The notes under the pieces: generated by a model | The model's input: the letters and a program-made list of their open reading frames with translations, nothing else | Databases searched by the model: none | Told to the model about the DNA's origin: nothing | In this document: positions 54,385 through 64,000 of the stretch, piece after piece | Position numbering within the stretch: the stretch's first letter is position 1 | Layout of the letters: each line of letters opens with the position of its first letter | Source: Channallabes apus | Taxonomy: Eukaryota; Chordata; Actinopteri; Siluriformes; Clariidae | Assembly: GCA_030522415.1 (NCBI GenBank) | Contig: CM060113.1 | Span: 3,988,967-4,052,966, forward strand | DNA length: 64,000 nucleotides | Direction: 5' to 3' | Program-made: the position numbers and the translations under genes

Positions 54385-54930
54385 TTTATTCATATTTAAT
54401 GCTGCTTATCCTGTATACTGGGTCGTTGGGGGCCTGGAGCCGCAGGAGACTTTGGGTATTAGGCGGGGTACAAGGTGGGTGCCAATCCATCATAGGGCAC
54501 ACAGACTACATGCAATTTGGGAAAGCTAAGTAGCCTAATCTGCAAGTCTTTGGAATGTGGGTGGAAACTGGACTACCCTGAGAAAATCCACCAAGCACAT
54601 GAAAAACAAGCACACAAAATCAAAGGAAACAGTGTTTATAAATATTGATTCTGTATTTCCCATGTGTTTCTATTTAAACTGTCTCACGGCAAACACTTGT
54701 GAGTAAAATATAAATCATTTATATGTAAGAAGTGCTGTTTTGGTTATTTTGCCATGTTGGCAGACATGTTTATTTGACCTAAACTAAACATGTTGTATAC
54801 TGAATAAGTCATTTAAAAATATTATAAATTAGTAATTAAAACACACAGATCCCAGGGTGAGAATCAATCCCTGGACCCTGGAGGTGCGAGGCCACAGTGG
54901 TAACCATGCCATCTACAATCTGCCATCCTA
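54385..54930 (-). repeat. Old V-SINE interrupted by a 224-bp insertion
   Basis: The minus-strand V-SINE runs 54385-54615 (tail, GGCCTGGAGCC, CAATCCATCATAGGGCACAC, core to CCACCAAGCACATG) and resumes at about 54840-54930 (CCTGGACCCTGGAGGTGCGA, head). The insertion 54616-54839 is the copy of 53710-53935. The SINE is much more diverged than the copies with target duplications. Confidence 0.85.
54616..54839 (+). repeat. Inserted copy of the 53.7-kb segment
   Basis: Same orientation as the source, about 680 bp downstream of it. No terminal inverted repeats, poly-A tail or clear target duplication; ACACAAAA and AAAACACAC flank it. Looks like a templated insertion or a one-off duplicative transposition. 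Confidence 0.8.
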
Positions 54931-55557
54931 ATATTACTACTATTTAAAAAAACAAACAAAAAAAAAAAACCAGGAGTGACACTTTTGCTTGTGTTTCTAC
55001 TTTATCAGCAATGGCCTTTCAGCTTAGAATATGAGAGCATATACTTATACTGGACATTCGGGCCAAGTATTCAAATCTACGCCTAAGTCTCTAGTGTGAA
55101 AGCACCCTGAATCTGAGAGGTACTGAATCCTGTTCTGGTGTGATCTGGAACAAATTAAGTACTACACCTGACACCAACTGATGTCATTGTATGAATCAAC
55201 AGACTTAATCAAAAGACTTAACTTACCTTAATTAATTCTTTTTCTTTAGGGTTTGTCTGGAGTGATGGCTGGGTTAGGGTTAGTGCTGATTTTTGGTTCA
55301 CTGTTGCCATTTGACATGGTCATGGGTTGGTCGGGGTGAACATGAGTGATGTACAGGTCACTGTGCAGTGTTTCGATCAAGAGGTCAACTGCTTAGTGAT
55401 GTCAGAGCACAGGACATGTCTGTCTCATCGCAGCCAGGCTTTGTGTAGCATGTTGGTGATTGGATCGGCTCCATATTTCTTACGGATCTCCTCATTGAGA
55501 ACACAGGTATTGTGCGTGATTCCAAATAAAAATATCTGAATGGAGAGACTAGAGTTC
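54931..55557. other. Non-coding, nothing recognised
   Basis: Unassigned sequence with an A run near 54945-54970; the 70-codon frame at 55327 lacks any signature. Confidence 0.5.
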
Positions 55558-55836
55558 ATTCATTCATTCATTCATTCATTCATTTTCTATACCGCTTAAT
55601 CCTGTGTTCAGGGTCGCGGGGGACCTGGAGCCTATCCCAGGAGACTTTGGGCACTAGGCGGGGTACAACCTGGACAGGGTGCCAATCCATCGCAGGGCAC
55701 ACAAACATACACACACTCACACACCCAATCACACACTACGGGCAATTTTGGAACGCCAATTAGCCTAACCTGCATATCTTTGGACTGTGGGAGGAAACCG
55801 GAATACCCGGAGGAAACCCACCAAGCACGGGGAGAT
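55558..55836 (-). repeat. V-SINE truncated in its head (minus strand)
   Basis: From the (CATT)n tail through the core to CCACCAAGCACGGGGAGA, ending before the tRNA-like head. No clear target duplication. Internally very similar to 39781-40163. Confidence 0.92.
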
Positions 55837-56598
55837 TGGAGTTGTGTTGCTCAATTGGAGTTGTGATTGTGATACTGTGTTGGAATGATATCAATTCAAG
55901 TAAAAACTTCCTTTATCCAACTCAATCAAAAGAATCTGACACCCACAACCAAAGCCAAGATGGACTTCTGTTTGAGCAACAAGAGAACTAATTAGGTTAA
56001 TAACCTGGAATATTTGTGTATGCCAGTCCACTATGGAAGCTGTGTTCATGTTACTCGTCTTTATGCCATTTGGGACGACCTGCAGATCGGCGGGAGCGTG
56101 AGGTTGGATGAGACGCTGCCTGCATGTTCAAGTGGCATGAGTTCCTCTTCCTCTTCTTCACACCTGCTGCTTCATAAGGACATCTGAAGGACGTTGACAT
56201 GGGCGTCATTTTAGACTCACACAAGGCAAGCACATTTTTCAGCTTCATGTTGTTATGGTAACGCTGACCCAACATTATGTGCCGCAGATTTCATGAACTG
56301 TGTAAATGGATATTATTAACCATGGGAACTGAAAAAAACTGAAAAAAAGCAGTTCATTCACAATCAGTTTATTCGGGTTGTAGTGAGCAGACTCTGTGTA
56401 TGTAAACATAGCCACTATGTGTGTGTGTGTATATGTGTGTGTGCGTGTGTGTGCGTGAGAGGGGATTTTGGCTGAGCTCTGCTAGGCCACAGGCTGTGGC
56501 ACATTTTATGCAGCTTAATGGAATGGGAGCGTCTCCATGATGATTAACCGCGAGAGTGCCTCTTTGGCTGGACCTGGACTGGCCTTCTGCCCACACTT

Positions 56599-56648
<50 letters not shown>

Positions 56649-57060
56649 GCTTGTCGAATAAATAGTTCTGAAACCCACAGCTTTCTCTCTCATACGCACA
56701 CACACACACACACACACACGTACACAATCCAATAGATTAGAGTGCTCTGCTGAGTCCAGCCTGAGAAAGTAATAAGGTTTGCTTTGATTTTAATCAAAAA
56801 TTTACTATCTGTTGCTGAGCTTTACTGACGTTTGGCGTGTCTACAAACTGCAACAAAACCATTGTGTTACACTAATAAGACTTCAGTTGTTTATAGGTGG
56901 GCAGCTGAAAATATTGGCACACTTGCACCGACCCCTACTCCTGCTGACACACACAAACACACACACACACACTTCCCTGGTGTTTAGTGAAGTTGTATCG
57001 TGCCTCACTCGCCACATAGTACAGTATAGTGTACAGTGACCATGTATTTACAGTATGTGT
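55837..57060. other. Non-coding with CA/TG microsatellites
   Basis: (TG)n near 56418-56455, (AC)n at 56600-56647 and 56697-56720, plus a shorter CA run near 56948-56972. No gene; the CVCVCV frames are repeat translations. Confidence 0.65.
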
Positions 57061-58180
57061 GTATAGTATATACGTATGAGGTCAAGTGGTGCAGATAATC
57101 CTCCCAGCTAATTAAGTGGATCAGTACCTTAGTGAGAGTTAGATCTAGACCCAGCGGCATGGCAGCGATGGGTTTTAAGGATGATCTCCATCACCTGATA
57201 AAAAATTCCTGTGGTTGTAATGTAGCAATTGCTGTCTTTTGTAGAAAAGGCGGTCTTGGCTTTGGCCATGGGTATAAAGGACACCTGCCAATAGTCCTTC
57301 ATCAGACCAAGTGTGGAAATGAATTGGGAACTTTCCCAATCGGTCCATGACATCATCCACATGTGGAAACGTATGCGTTGAAGGTGAGAATTGAGTTGAG
57401 CCATCAGATTTCATCACATAGCCTTATCGACCCATCAGGCTTGGGCACTGTAATGATGGGACTTGACCAGGGGTCAATTGGCACCTCAATAATGTTATGC
57501 TGCAACATGCTGTCCACCTTAGGATTAATGGCAGGCCGCCAGGGTTCTATACGGGCACTGGCGAATGACTGCGCCGGGCGTCATTTTGGTGTCATGGCGT
57601 ATAAGGTGAGTAAGCCACGGTTTAGTGGAGAACACATCAAAAAACTGATCCACATGTTCACTCGGCTCCTGCTTCTGAGTGGGTATCAGATCCTCTCCCA
57701 ATGAACAAGATTGTGGCTTTGCTCTGTGGCAGAGACAAATGTAAGTTCAATCCACTGGTTATTTGGTTCAATCCACCATTTGAGTAAATTAATATGAGCT
57801 CTGTGCATTTGTGCTCACCCAGCTGTTGCAGTTGATATTTTACTGGTTCGACTCATTCCACGACGGTGAAGGATCCTTGCCAGTGAGCCATGAATTTCCA
57901 TGTAGCAATGGAGAAGAACAGCAGTACTGTATGTGGTCGCCCAACTTGCACTTGCATGGTTACGCCAGCTGGTCATAGGCGATCCTCGCGATCCTTACGT
58001 TCTAACTGCAGCTAACTGGGCCAGTCAATACCTAGAAATAGGAGCATAGGCAGCTGAGGAATTGTACCAGCTCTAAGCTTGTATTTACCTACGTGGTCCT
58101 CAACCACGATGTGCACAGTGGGCACCTTCCACCAATCGGCATAAGCACAGGTGACAAGCATGGGTTTACATGGGGGAGAA
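57061..58180 (-). pseudogene. Ty3/gypsy pol fossil B
   Basis: Minus strand, in pol order: LPMLLFLGIDWPS near 58020-58060 (end of the protease region), MKSDGSTQFSPS at about 57380-57417 (start of RT), DRLGKFPIHFHT / FISTLGLMKDYWQVSFIPMAKAKTAFSTKD at 57200-57330 (in two frames) and HRCHAAGSRS near 57140. Same family as 40600-42120, equally decayed, with different frameshifts, so the two are separate old insertions. Confidence 0.75.
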
Positions 58181-59225
58181 AGCCTCTGACCTTCGCTCTC
58201 CCTCCCTGTGATGGCATCGGCTCATCACATGCAGTTGAGCAGAAGTCGGTTCTTTGCATAGTGGGGAGTAGAGTATCAGTGAAAACTTATCATGGATTCT
58301 TTTCTTTTGTTGTCCTAGAAAAATGTGTTTAATGCGCATTCCAGTGCACTCAAAATGTCTTGCATGTTTGCTTTCTGTCTCATGCCTACTGCTTTTTGTT
58401 ACTCTCTCGGCAGAGCTTGGAGCACACAGTCCATCGTCAATCTACTGAGCTTCAACCCACAGAACCTCGACATTTACAGAGACAGCTCACAAGCCTTTGC
58501 TTTCAAAGAGCATAACTTCTTTAAAGACTGCATTCTTTCATTGATTGCTTGAAAAGTGCTTATTAAAAAAGACTGTGTGTTCTTTCCATGTGCTAGATCA
58601 GTTACAATATTAGAGATGGAGGAAGAAAAGATTCAGCGATGTATCACAATTCTTTTGTTTGACAGTTTATGCGTCACCTCACTTACTGTAGTACAAACAT
58701 CTATATTTTAAAATAATTTTTAAATGTACGTTTTTATGTTTCCATTTGAGGTGCTCCAAATATTGCCATTCCTCAATAAACGAAAAGGTGGCACTCTCTA
58801 AACTATATCCACACATTGGCAGGTGGCACAGTATCCTGTGTTTTAGGAGCGTATTATTTGCTAAACTTGCCTGTAATAATACTACTACTACTACTAATAA
58901 TAATACTAATTATAATATTAATTTTATAAAAATGAATATGAATATGAATAATAAATGACGATACTTGGATACTTAGGATACTGAAATCATGACCCTTACA
59001 GGATCACAACACAAAATAAAATCGGCACATATGTAGTATGTAGTAAGTATCTGTCACTGTTGATCAAGAGGGGCCCCAAAATTTTGACGCTTAGTTTTGA
59101 AGTTATATGACTTTCTTCTCGTGGTTAAATAACAGCATGAACGATGGTGCGACTACTGACATCTTTAGAGGAAACATTATTGCCATAATTGAAGTTTAAA
59201 GAAAGCATAAACATATATATATATA
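58181..59225. other. Non-coding, nothing recognised
   Basis: Unassigned; (ACT)n/(AAT)n near 58880-58920 and a short TA run at 59214-59225. Confidence 0.5.
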
Positions 59226-59327
59226 TTCATTCATTCATTCATCTTCTATACCGCTTAATCCTGTGTTCAGGGTCGCGGGGGACATGGAGCCTATCCCAGG
59301 AGTCTTCGGGCACGAGGCGGGGTACAC
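59226..59327 (-). repeat. V-SINE 3' fragment cut by TIR element
   Basis: (CATT)n tail to GGCACGAGGCGGGGTACAC, then an abrupt switch to the TIR element. The rest of the SINE is not found on the far side. Confidence 0.88.
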
Positions 59328-60797
59328 AAATGCTACAGAATAAAACCGTATTTCACAAAACTTGGAATAACTGTAGAATTTACAGTGAAAAACTGTAATT
59401 AGTTTTAAAGAGTAAGACCTTAAATTTAACAGTTAAAAACATATGAAAATATGGTTTATTGCAGTAAAATTTATGATATACTGTATTTATAAAAAGGAAA
59501 CTTTCAGAGAAGGTATTTGTTACTAATATCATGAAGCATCAGTTTATATTTTACTAAACCTTTGTTGATAGAGTTTAAAAATCAGAAAAATATCTGCTCT
59601 GTAAAAAATAAACTTAAAAATTTTATGGTAAAAAACTGGCAGCTGTGGTTGCCAGAAATTTACCATAAAAAATACAGTAGCAACGTTATTGTTTGTACGG
59701 GACTGCACTCATTATACTGTATATTTTACGGATTTTAATAGTTTTTGCTACGGTTTATAGCCGTCTAATTTACATTAACCAAAGACTTCAGATTTGTGAA
59801 TGTGTATTCCACACTTTGATGACTGTGGCGAGGACAGCCGCTAGCACGCGCCACTTTGCCCGTCACCACCGCCGTACTTAGAGTGTCTGCCCAAAAAAAT
59901 GTCCACCCTGACATTTGTATAGTTGATTTTGAGAATTTAAATATTGTTTTACTGTCTTTATTAAAGAATACATGGGACCATGCTGATGTCTTGAATAACT
60001 TTTGATGGGTTTTGATGATTTGATTTAGGTTTGTATTCATCAGTTAGTATAAAAGTCCTCTTAATAGTTTCTTAACAGTAAAATCCGAATGCTTAGCAAT
60101 GTAACTTTTATCTCTTTTAGCTCCAGCTAGGTGTGATAAAATGATGCTTTCACAGAATTGCTGAATGAAGTCACTGTGGTTATTCATAATAAAACAAACA
60201 GTCCAAAAACAACGACAGCAATTGTGTAGCCAGCACGGTAGTGTAGTGGTTAGCACTGTCGCCTTCCACCACAAAGGTCCGGGTTCGATTCCCGGCCAGG
60301 CTCGATTCTCATCTCTGTGTGTGTGGAGTTTGTATGTTCTCCATGTGCTTGGTAGGTTTCCTCCAGGTACTAGTCAACCCCCCCCCCCCCCAATATATAG
60401 GATAAAGCTGTATGGGTGAGAGAGTGTGAGTACTGAGCTGTAAAAAAGATGGAAATAAACAGTTATTATTACAACATAAATCTTTAAATTAGACAGTTCT
60501 GAGCTGTAAAAAACTTGGTTATGATCCGTATTTGTTACAATGTAAACCCTGGAATTTGGCGGGAATAAACTGTTTTTATAACAACATAAACATGTTAATA
60601 AAAAAAAAAAAATTAAAATCTGTAAAAATGTTTACGGTAAACTTCTGACAACCACAGCTGCCATTTTTTACCGTAAAATTTACGGTTTATTATTTTTTCC
60701 GCAGTGCAATAACGGTGCTACCGTATTTTTTAGAGTAGAATTCTGCCAACCACAGCTGGCGTTTTTTTACCGTAAAATGTGCTATTTATTTTTTACA

Positions 60798-60799
<2 letters not shown>
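59328..60799. mobile_element. Non-autonomous TIR element, copy B
   Basis: Aligns with 7063-8683 nearly throughout, at roughly 90% by eye, starting at AAATGCTACAGAATAAAACC and ending TTTTTTACAGT. The outer 43 bases of the left end are missing, and the 152-bp tandem duplication of copy A is single here. It carries the same V-SINE 5' half (60228-60380), cut at the same point. The right end runs into (TA)n. Confidence 0.8.
60228..60380 (+). repeat. V-SINE 5' half inside TIR element copy B
   Basis: Head (GTAGTGTAGTGGTTAGCACT, GGGTTCGATTCCC) and early core, cut at GGTACTAGTCA followed by a C run as in 8122-8253. Slightly longer than in copy A because a CCAGGCTCGATTC block is retained. Confidence 0.88.

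Positions 60800-60860
<61 letters not shown>
60800..60860. repeat. (TA)n microsatellite
   Basis: About 30 TA units, directly after the TIR element end. Confidence 0.95.
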
Positions 60861-60864
<4 letters not shown>

Positions 60865-61307
60865 AAGGTGGTTGAGGTTTTGCATTGGTGATTGGATGGT
60901 CAAGAGTTTGAGCCCTACCACTCCTGGGTTTTTGCAGTTGTGCCTGTTATAGGACAGGGGATGTTGTTATCGGATAAATCCAAATCTTAATCTCGTGATG
61001 AAATGGAGGTATCATAACCACCCTGATTTTCCTACTAAGAGGTGGAAAACAATTTTTTCAAAAGATGTGTTTTCACCAGGCTGCATTGCTTTGGCTCAAG
61101 TTTCCTCACTTTCTCTTGCTCGCATAACCTTTCTATGTTTAGAACTGCTGTCAAAAATCTCAAAGTTACCTATCAGCCCAACATCTCCTCTTCCTACATA
61201 AAGTCAAATGGAAAAAAAGTTAAATTAACTTATCTTTAACGTAAATTAAAGTCTGAAATTGTTTTATGTTCTGGTGTGAAACATACAATGTTAGCTAGAG
61301 AACCTCT
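60861..61307. other. Non-coding; possible SINE head remnant
   Basis: GATTGGATGGTCAAGAGTTTGAGCCC near 60890-60915 resembles a decayed SINE B-box region; otherwise unassigned. Confidence 0.4.
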
Positions 61308-62279
61308 CAGGCTGTGAGGGTTGCCCACTAGAGGGCAGTGTTTTTAGTTTGTATTTTTTGTTGTAGACCCAGTTTCCCAGAAGGCACCTCAGTCAGCTGA
61401 CGCAGATGCCCAGCTGAACCGAGGATGCAATTAGTATAAGCATAAATACCTGTTTGTTCTGGGAAGCTAGGTCGAGCATTAATTTCTGTTATGTGGGTTT
61501 TGTTTTGATTTGAGTATAGTTGGCCTTTGGTTTCAGGAGCACTTTAAGTTAAGTTTGGTTATATTGAAATGTCTTTGTGTCTCCTAGCAGGATTAGCCTC
61601 TAGGAGAATTAGCCTTTTGTGTTTACCCTTTTGTGTAAGTAACCCCCATTGCATGTTTAGCTAGTAGTCTGTTTAAATACTAATGAGGGTGATACTAACA
61701 TGTTTAGATCTTAGTCTGTCTAGTCTTTGAGTCTGTCTAGTCTCCTTTTCTGCTTAGTTCTTAGTCTGTTTAGGTACTAACATCTTTAGCCACTAACCTT
61801 TAGAGTTCTTAGTCTGTTTCATACCTAGTCTGCTGTGTACCTTGTCTGTTCATTCCCTTGGGTCTCAGGCTACTAGCCTGTTTAGCCATTAGTCTGATTA
61901 GCTATAAGCTAGCTTAGCAGCTAATGTGCAGAACAGGTGGTGGACCTAGCCAAGCCTGTCTTGTGTGTTTATCCCTTGCATGCATAGTCCCTTGTGTTTA
62001 GTCCTCTAGGCTGTTTAGTATGTCTTGTCTCGTCCAGTTTGTATCCCCATGTCGGTACTGTATTAGATCATGTAATCCCGAGTCTGTTTGTATTATGAGT
62101 TCTTGTTTGTTAGCATGCTCCATGATTTTAGCCAACTCTTAGTTCATGTTTTGTTCATGTTTGCTTTTTGTTTGTTTGATTCTTATTAAAGACTCTTTTC
62201 TGTTTCACTGCATCCCCTCTGCATCTATGCCTCAACACCAAGCCCACAGTCCAACACCATAGCAGAATGTGACACAGGC
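61308..62279 (+). mobile_element. Solo LTR, 962 bp, with 5-bp target duplication
   Basis: The LTR 61313-62274 begins TGTGAGGG and ends TGTGACA, and is flanked by exact CAGGC copies (61308-61312 and 62275-62279). A TATA-like GCATAAATACC lies near 61439-61449 and an ATTAAAGAC poly(A)-type signal near 62186. The interior repeats TTAGTCTGTTTAG words many times. No gag/pol adjoins it, so it is what remains after LTR-LTR recombination. The parent element is not in the window; the ending resembles fish gypsy LTRs. Strand is set by TATA and poly(A) order. Confidence 0.85.
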
Positions 62280-62698
62280 AGTGTCTTTTAATTCTGCCAG
62301 TATATAGTAAGTGGCATTAAACAAAGTAGACATGCCAGATGGGATGTTCAGCAAATACACGTAAATTCTAACATTATCTGGCATGTTTGGTAAAAAGTGA
62401 GATGATACAAATCAAGGGATTTCGCTGCTATACTTTCAATAAATTCCATTCATAAGGTTCCAGCGAATTAGTCATTTTTAGTAAATGGATGTTGTAATTA
62501 ATGAGCATTAGCGTGTTTTCGCATTGGGGCCCCAGGATCATTTTTAGAAAACACTTGACCTCAATGTCTGATTAATTTTGATCAGTATGAATACAATTGT
62601 TCCGTACTCAGAACCATTCCCAAGTCCTCTTGAATTATATATGAAAGCCAGTCATATCTACTGCCCTTCCAACAGTACCTGAATGGAAGAAGATCTCT
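62280..62698. other. Non-coding, nothing recognised
   Basis: Unassigned sequence between the solo LTR and DIRS copy 3. Confidence 0.5.
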
Positions 62699-62989
62699 GT
62701 TCCCTTTTAAAAGCTACACTCGATGCTGCATGAAAACGCTATGGGAACGTCTCTTTGTTCCCCAGTTGTAAAGCACGTGTTTGTCAAACATGACAAAAAC
62801 TTTGGCTTATATAACCTTGGTCAGGTGACGTCATCTGATGAGGTGCACCTGCATGTTATAAATAGGACTGAACTGGAAACATCCTCAGGCCTTATGTGTG
62901 TGCATGTGTGCAAGCATTTTTCAGCAAAGAAAGCGAAGTAGAAAGTTATTACTCACCATAGACATTTTAATAGAATAGAATAGAGTTTA

Positions 62990-63850
62990 ATAGATGTGTG
63001 CATCCGTGTGTGAGAAATCTCGAGGAGGGCAATTTCCACACTTATTGTTTTGAGTTTTAGGGGGAAGAGCACACTATCCTCGCACTTGAGGGAGGATGTG
63101 AGCAGTGCGATCTCCTCCCTATTAAAGTCCTTCGCTCTCGACTCGCGTTCTTTAAAACGAAACCGCGAGCAGCGGCGCATTCCTTGGGGTCGCATGCTGA
63201 TCTGGCAGAAGCGCATGAGATGGAATCCTCCCTTTCTCTCGATCATTAGCCATTACCGCATGCTCCGGCGCTTCTTGTGAAGCGGCGGAAGAATCTTCCT
63301 CTCTTGGCGGAGATGGAAACTATTCCTTCAGAGCGCTCCTCTAGCGATGAGCGAGCATATCAGGAGTTATTAGAGGTGGTAGCATGCGCGGTTGAGCGCT
63401 TACACTTCGAATGGCCACAGGAGCAGGAGTCCCCTAAGCGTTCAAAATTAGACGCAAGGTTTCTGTCGAATGGACAGAGGGAGGAGCCTCCCCTTTTTTG
63501 GTGATCTCCATGATGAGTTAACTCGTTCATGGAAAATGCCATATTCATCCAGTGTTTTCGTGCCATCGACATTATTCTAATGTTGTGGATGCAAAGTTGC
63601 GGGATTACATGATGATGCCCTAGATAGAAGAGACGATAGAGAGATATCTCTCTCCTGGGACGTCATCCTCTCTGAAAAAGCCCATGCTCCCCACCAAGCC
63701 ATGTAGGCTTTTGTCTTTCTTCGCTGGTGGGGAAAGCCTTTCAGGCAGCAGGTCAAGCTGGTTGTGCTCTGCACACCATGGCTGTCTTACAGGCATATCG
63801 ACTTGAGCACCGTCGGCCAACCAGTCCCGACCAGGTCTGGCTTCCCTGAG
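62990..63850 (+). pseudogene. DIRS Gag remnant (copy 3)
   Basis: Decayed cysteine-rich start near 63020-63130, then frames with AEMETIPSERSSSDERAYQE and KRSKLDARFLSNGQ (63277-63504), DDLHDELTRSW and PYSSSVFVPST near 63500-63575, and SPGTSSSLKKPMLPTKPCR near 63650-63705. Stops and frame changes throughout. The C-terminal third is missing, with a deletion joining near 63800 to sequence found further downstream in the other copies. Confidence 0.75.
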
Positions 63851-63939
63851 GCGTGAAACACGGAAAGATAGTTTTTTCAAATTGTCAGTGTTTTCCGTGA
63901 AACCGGAACGAGCACCTCTGTTAATTCAACAAATACAGT

Positions 63940-64000
63940 AGCTGTTTCTTGGTTCCAGGAAAGATGGGTGGGCTGCGTCCAATTTTGTTTCGCGAGTTGA
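63940..64000 (+). pseudogene. Start of DIRS reverse transcriptase (copy 3)
   Basis: TTCCTTGGTTCC-type sequence followed by GGTGGGCTGCGTCCAATTTT corresponds to the KKDGGLRPVL block of copy 1 near 13575-13605; truncated by the window edge and probably after a deletion of the Gag-RT linker. Confidence 0.6.

Larger units (their letters stand above)
62699..64000 (+). mobile_element. DIRS retrotransposon copy 3, continues past window
   Basis: The left end GTTCCCTTTTAAAAGCTACA and the following AGGTGACGTCATCTGATGAG and TATAAATAGG match copies 1 and 2. Gag follows in broken frames, then at 63950-64000 a jump to RT. The right end lies outside the window. Confidence 0.88.

Overview
The window looks like repeat-rich intergenic or intronic DNA from a ray-finned fish. 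The evidence is the mix of elements: V-SINEs with the tRNA head and fish-type core, a second tRNA-derived SINE related to the widespread teleost type, DIRS retrotransposons with fish-type ends, a Sushi-like chromodomain Ty3/gypsy element, Tc1/mariner relics, Tol2-like hAT ends and many (CA)n, (TA)n and (GATA)n arrays. A catfish or other otophysan is my best guess, from memory of similar SINEs only. I find no convincing host protein-coding gene, no RNA gene outside SINE heads, and no bacterial features. Nearly all coding capacity belongs to mobile elements, and most of it is broken.

Layout. 1-11.3 kb: mostly unassigned DNA with a 35-36 bp minisatellite (2.18-2.45 kb), a full-length tRNA-derived SINE with target duplications (4.79-5.24 kb), a terminal-inverted-repeat element carrying a V-SINE piece (7.02-8.68 kb) and a hAT relic (10.5 kb). 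11.43-16.05 kb: DIRS copy 1, inserted into a V-SINE. 16-27 kb: unassigned DNA with a Tc1 fossil (18.2-19.0 kb), a minus-strand SINE (20.9 kb), a fold-back repeat (22.9 kb), a TGGA-type minisatellite, a V-SINE with a 14-bp duplication (26.05 kb) and a 550-bp purine-rich stretch. 27.23-32.39 kb: a very young Ty3/gypsy chromovirus with apparently identical 406-bp LTRs, nested in an older minus-strand Tx1/L1-like LINE that continues to 34.17 kb. 34.3-36.0 kb: a Tc1 element interrupted by a MITE. 36-49 kb: further V-SINEs, LINE, Tc1 and gypsy fossils, and a Tc1 whose terminal repeat was hit by a Tol2-like MITE with a clean 8-bp duplication. 49.03-52.38 kb: DIRS copy 2, which keeps the internal complementary region. 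53.7-54.9 kb: a 226-bp local sequence copied into a neighbouring V-SINE. 57.1-58.2 kb: a second gypsy fossil. 59.3-60.8 kb: a second copy of the 7-kb composite. 61.31-62.27 kb: a 962-bp solo LTR with a 5-bp duplication. From 62.70 kb to the edge: DIRS copy 3.

The most informative unit is the gypsy element. Gag (coiled coil, CCHC knuckle) is followed by a slippery G GGA AAC heptamer in Gag phase, six bases before a foldable pseudoknot, which would give Gag-Pol by -1 frameshifting. Protease, reverse transcriptase, RNase H, integrase and a chromodomain follow. An 11-nt match between the predicted 5' end of the transcript and the site just after the 5' LTR implies self-priming of the Tf1/Sushi type. 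The gag AUG lies inside that priming site. A small deletion in RNase H breaks pol although the LTRs are identical, so this copy was probably mobilised in trans or broke during its last replication cycle.
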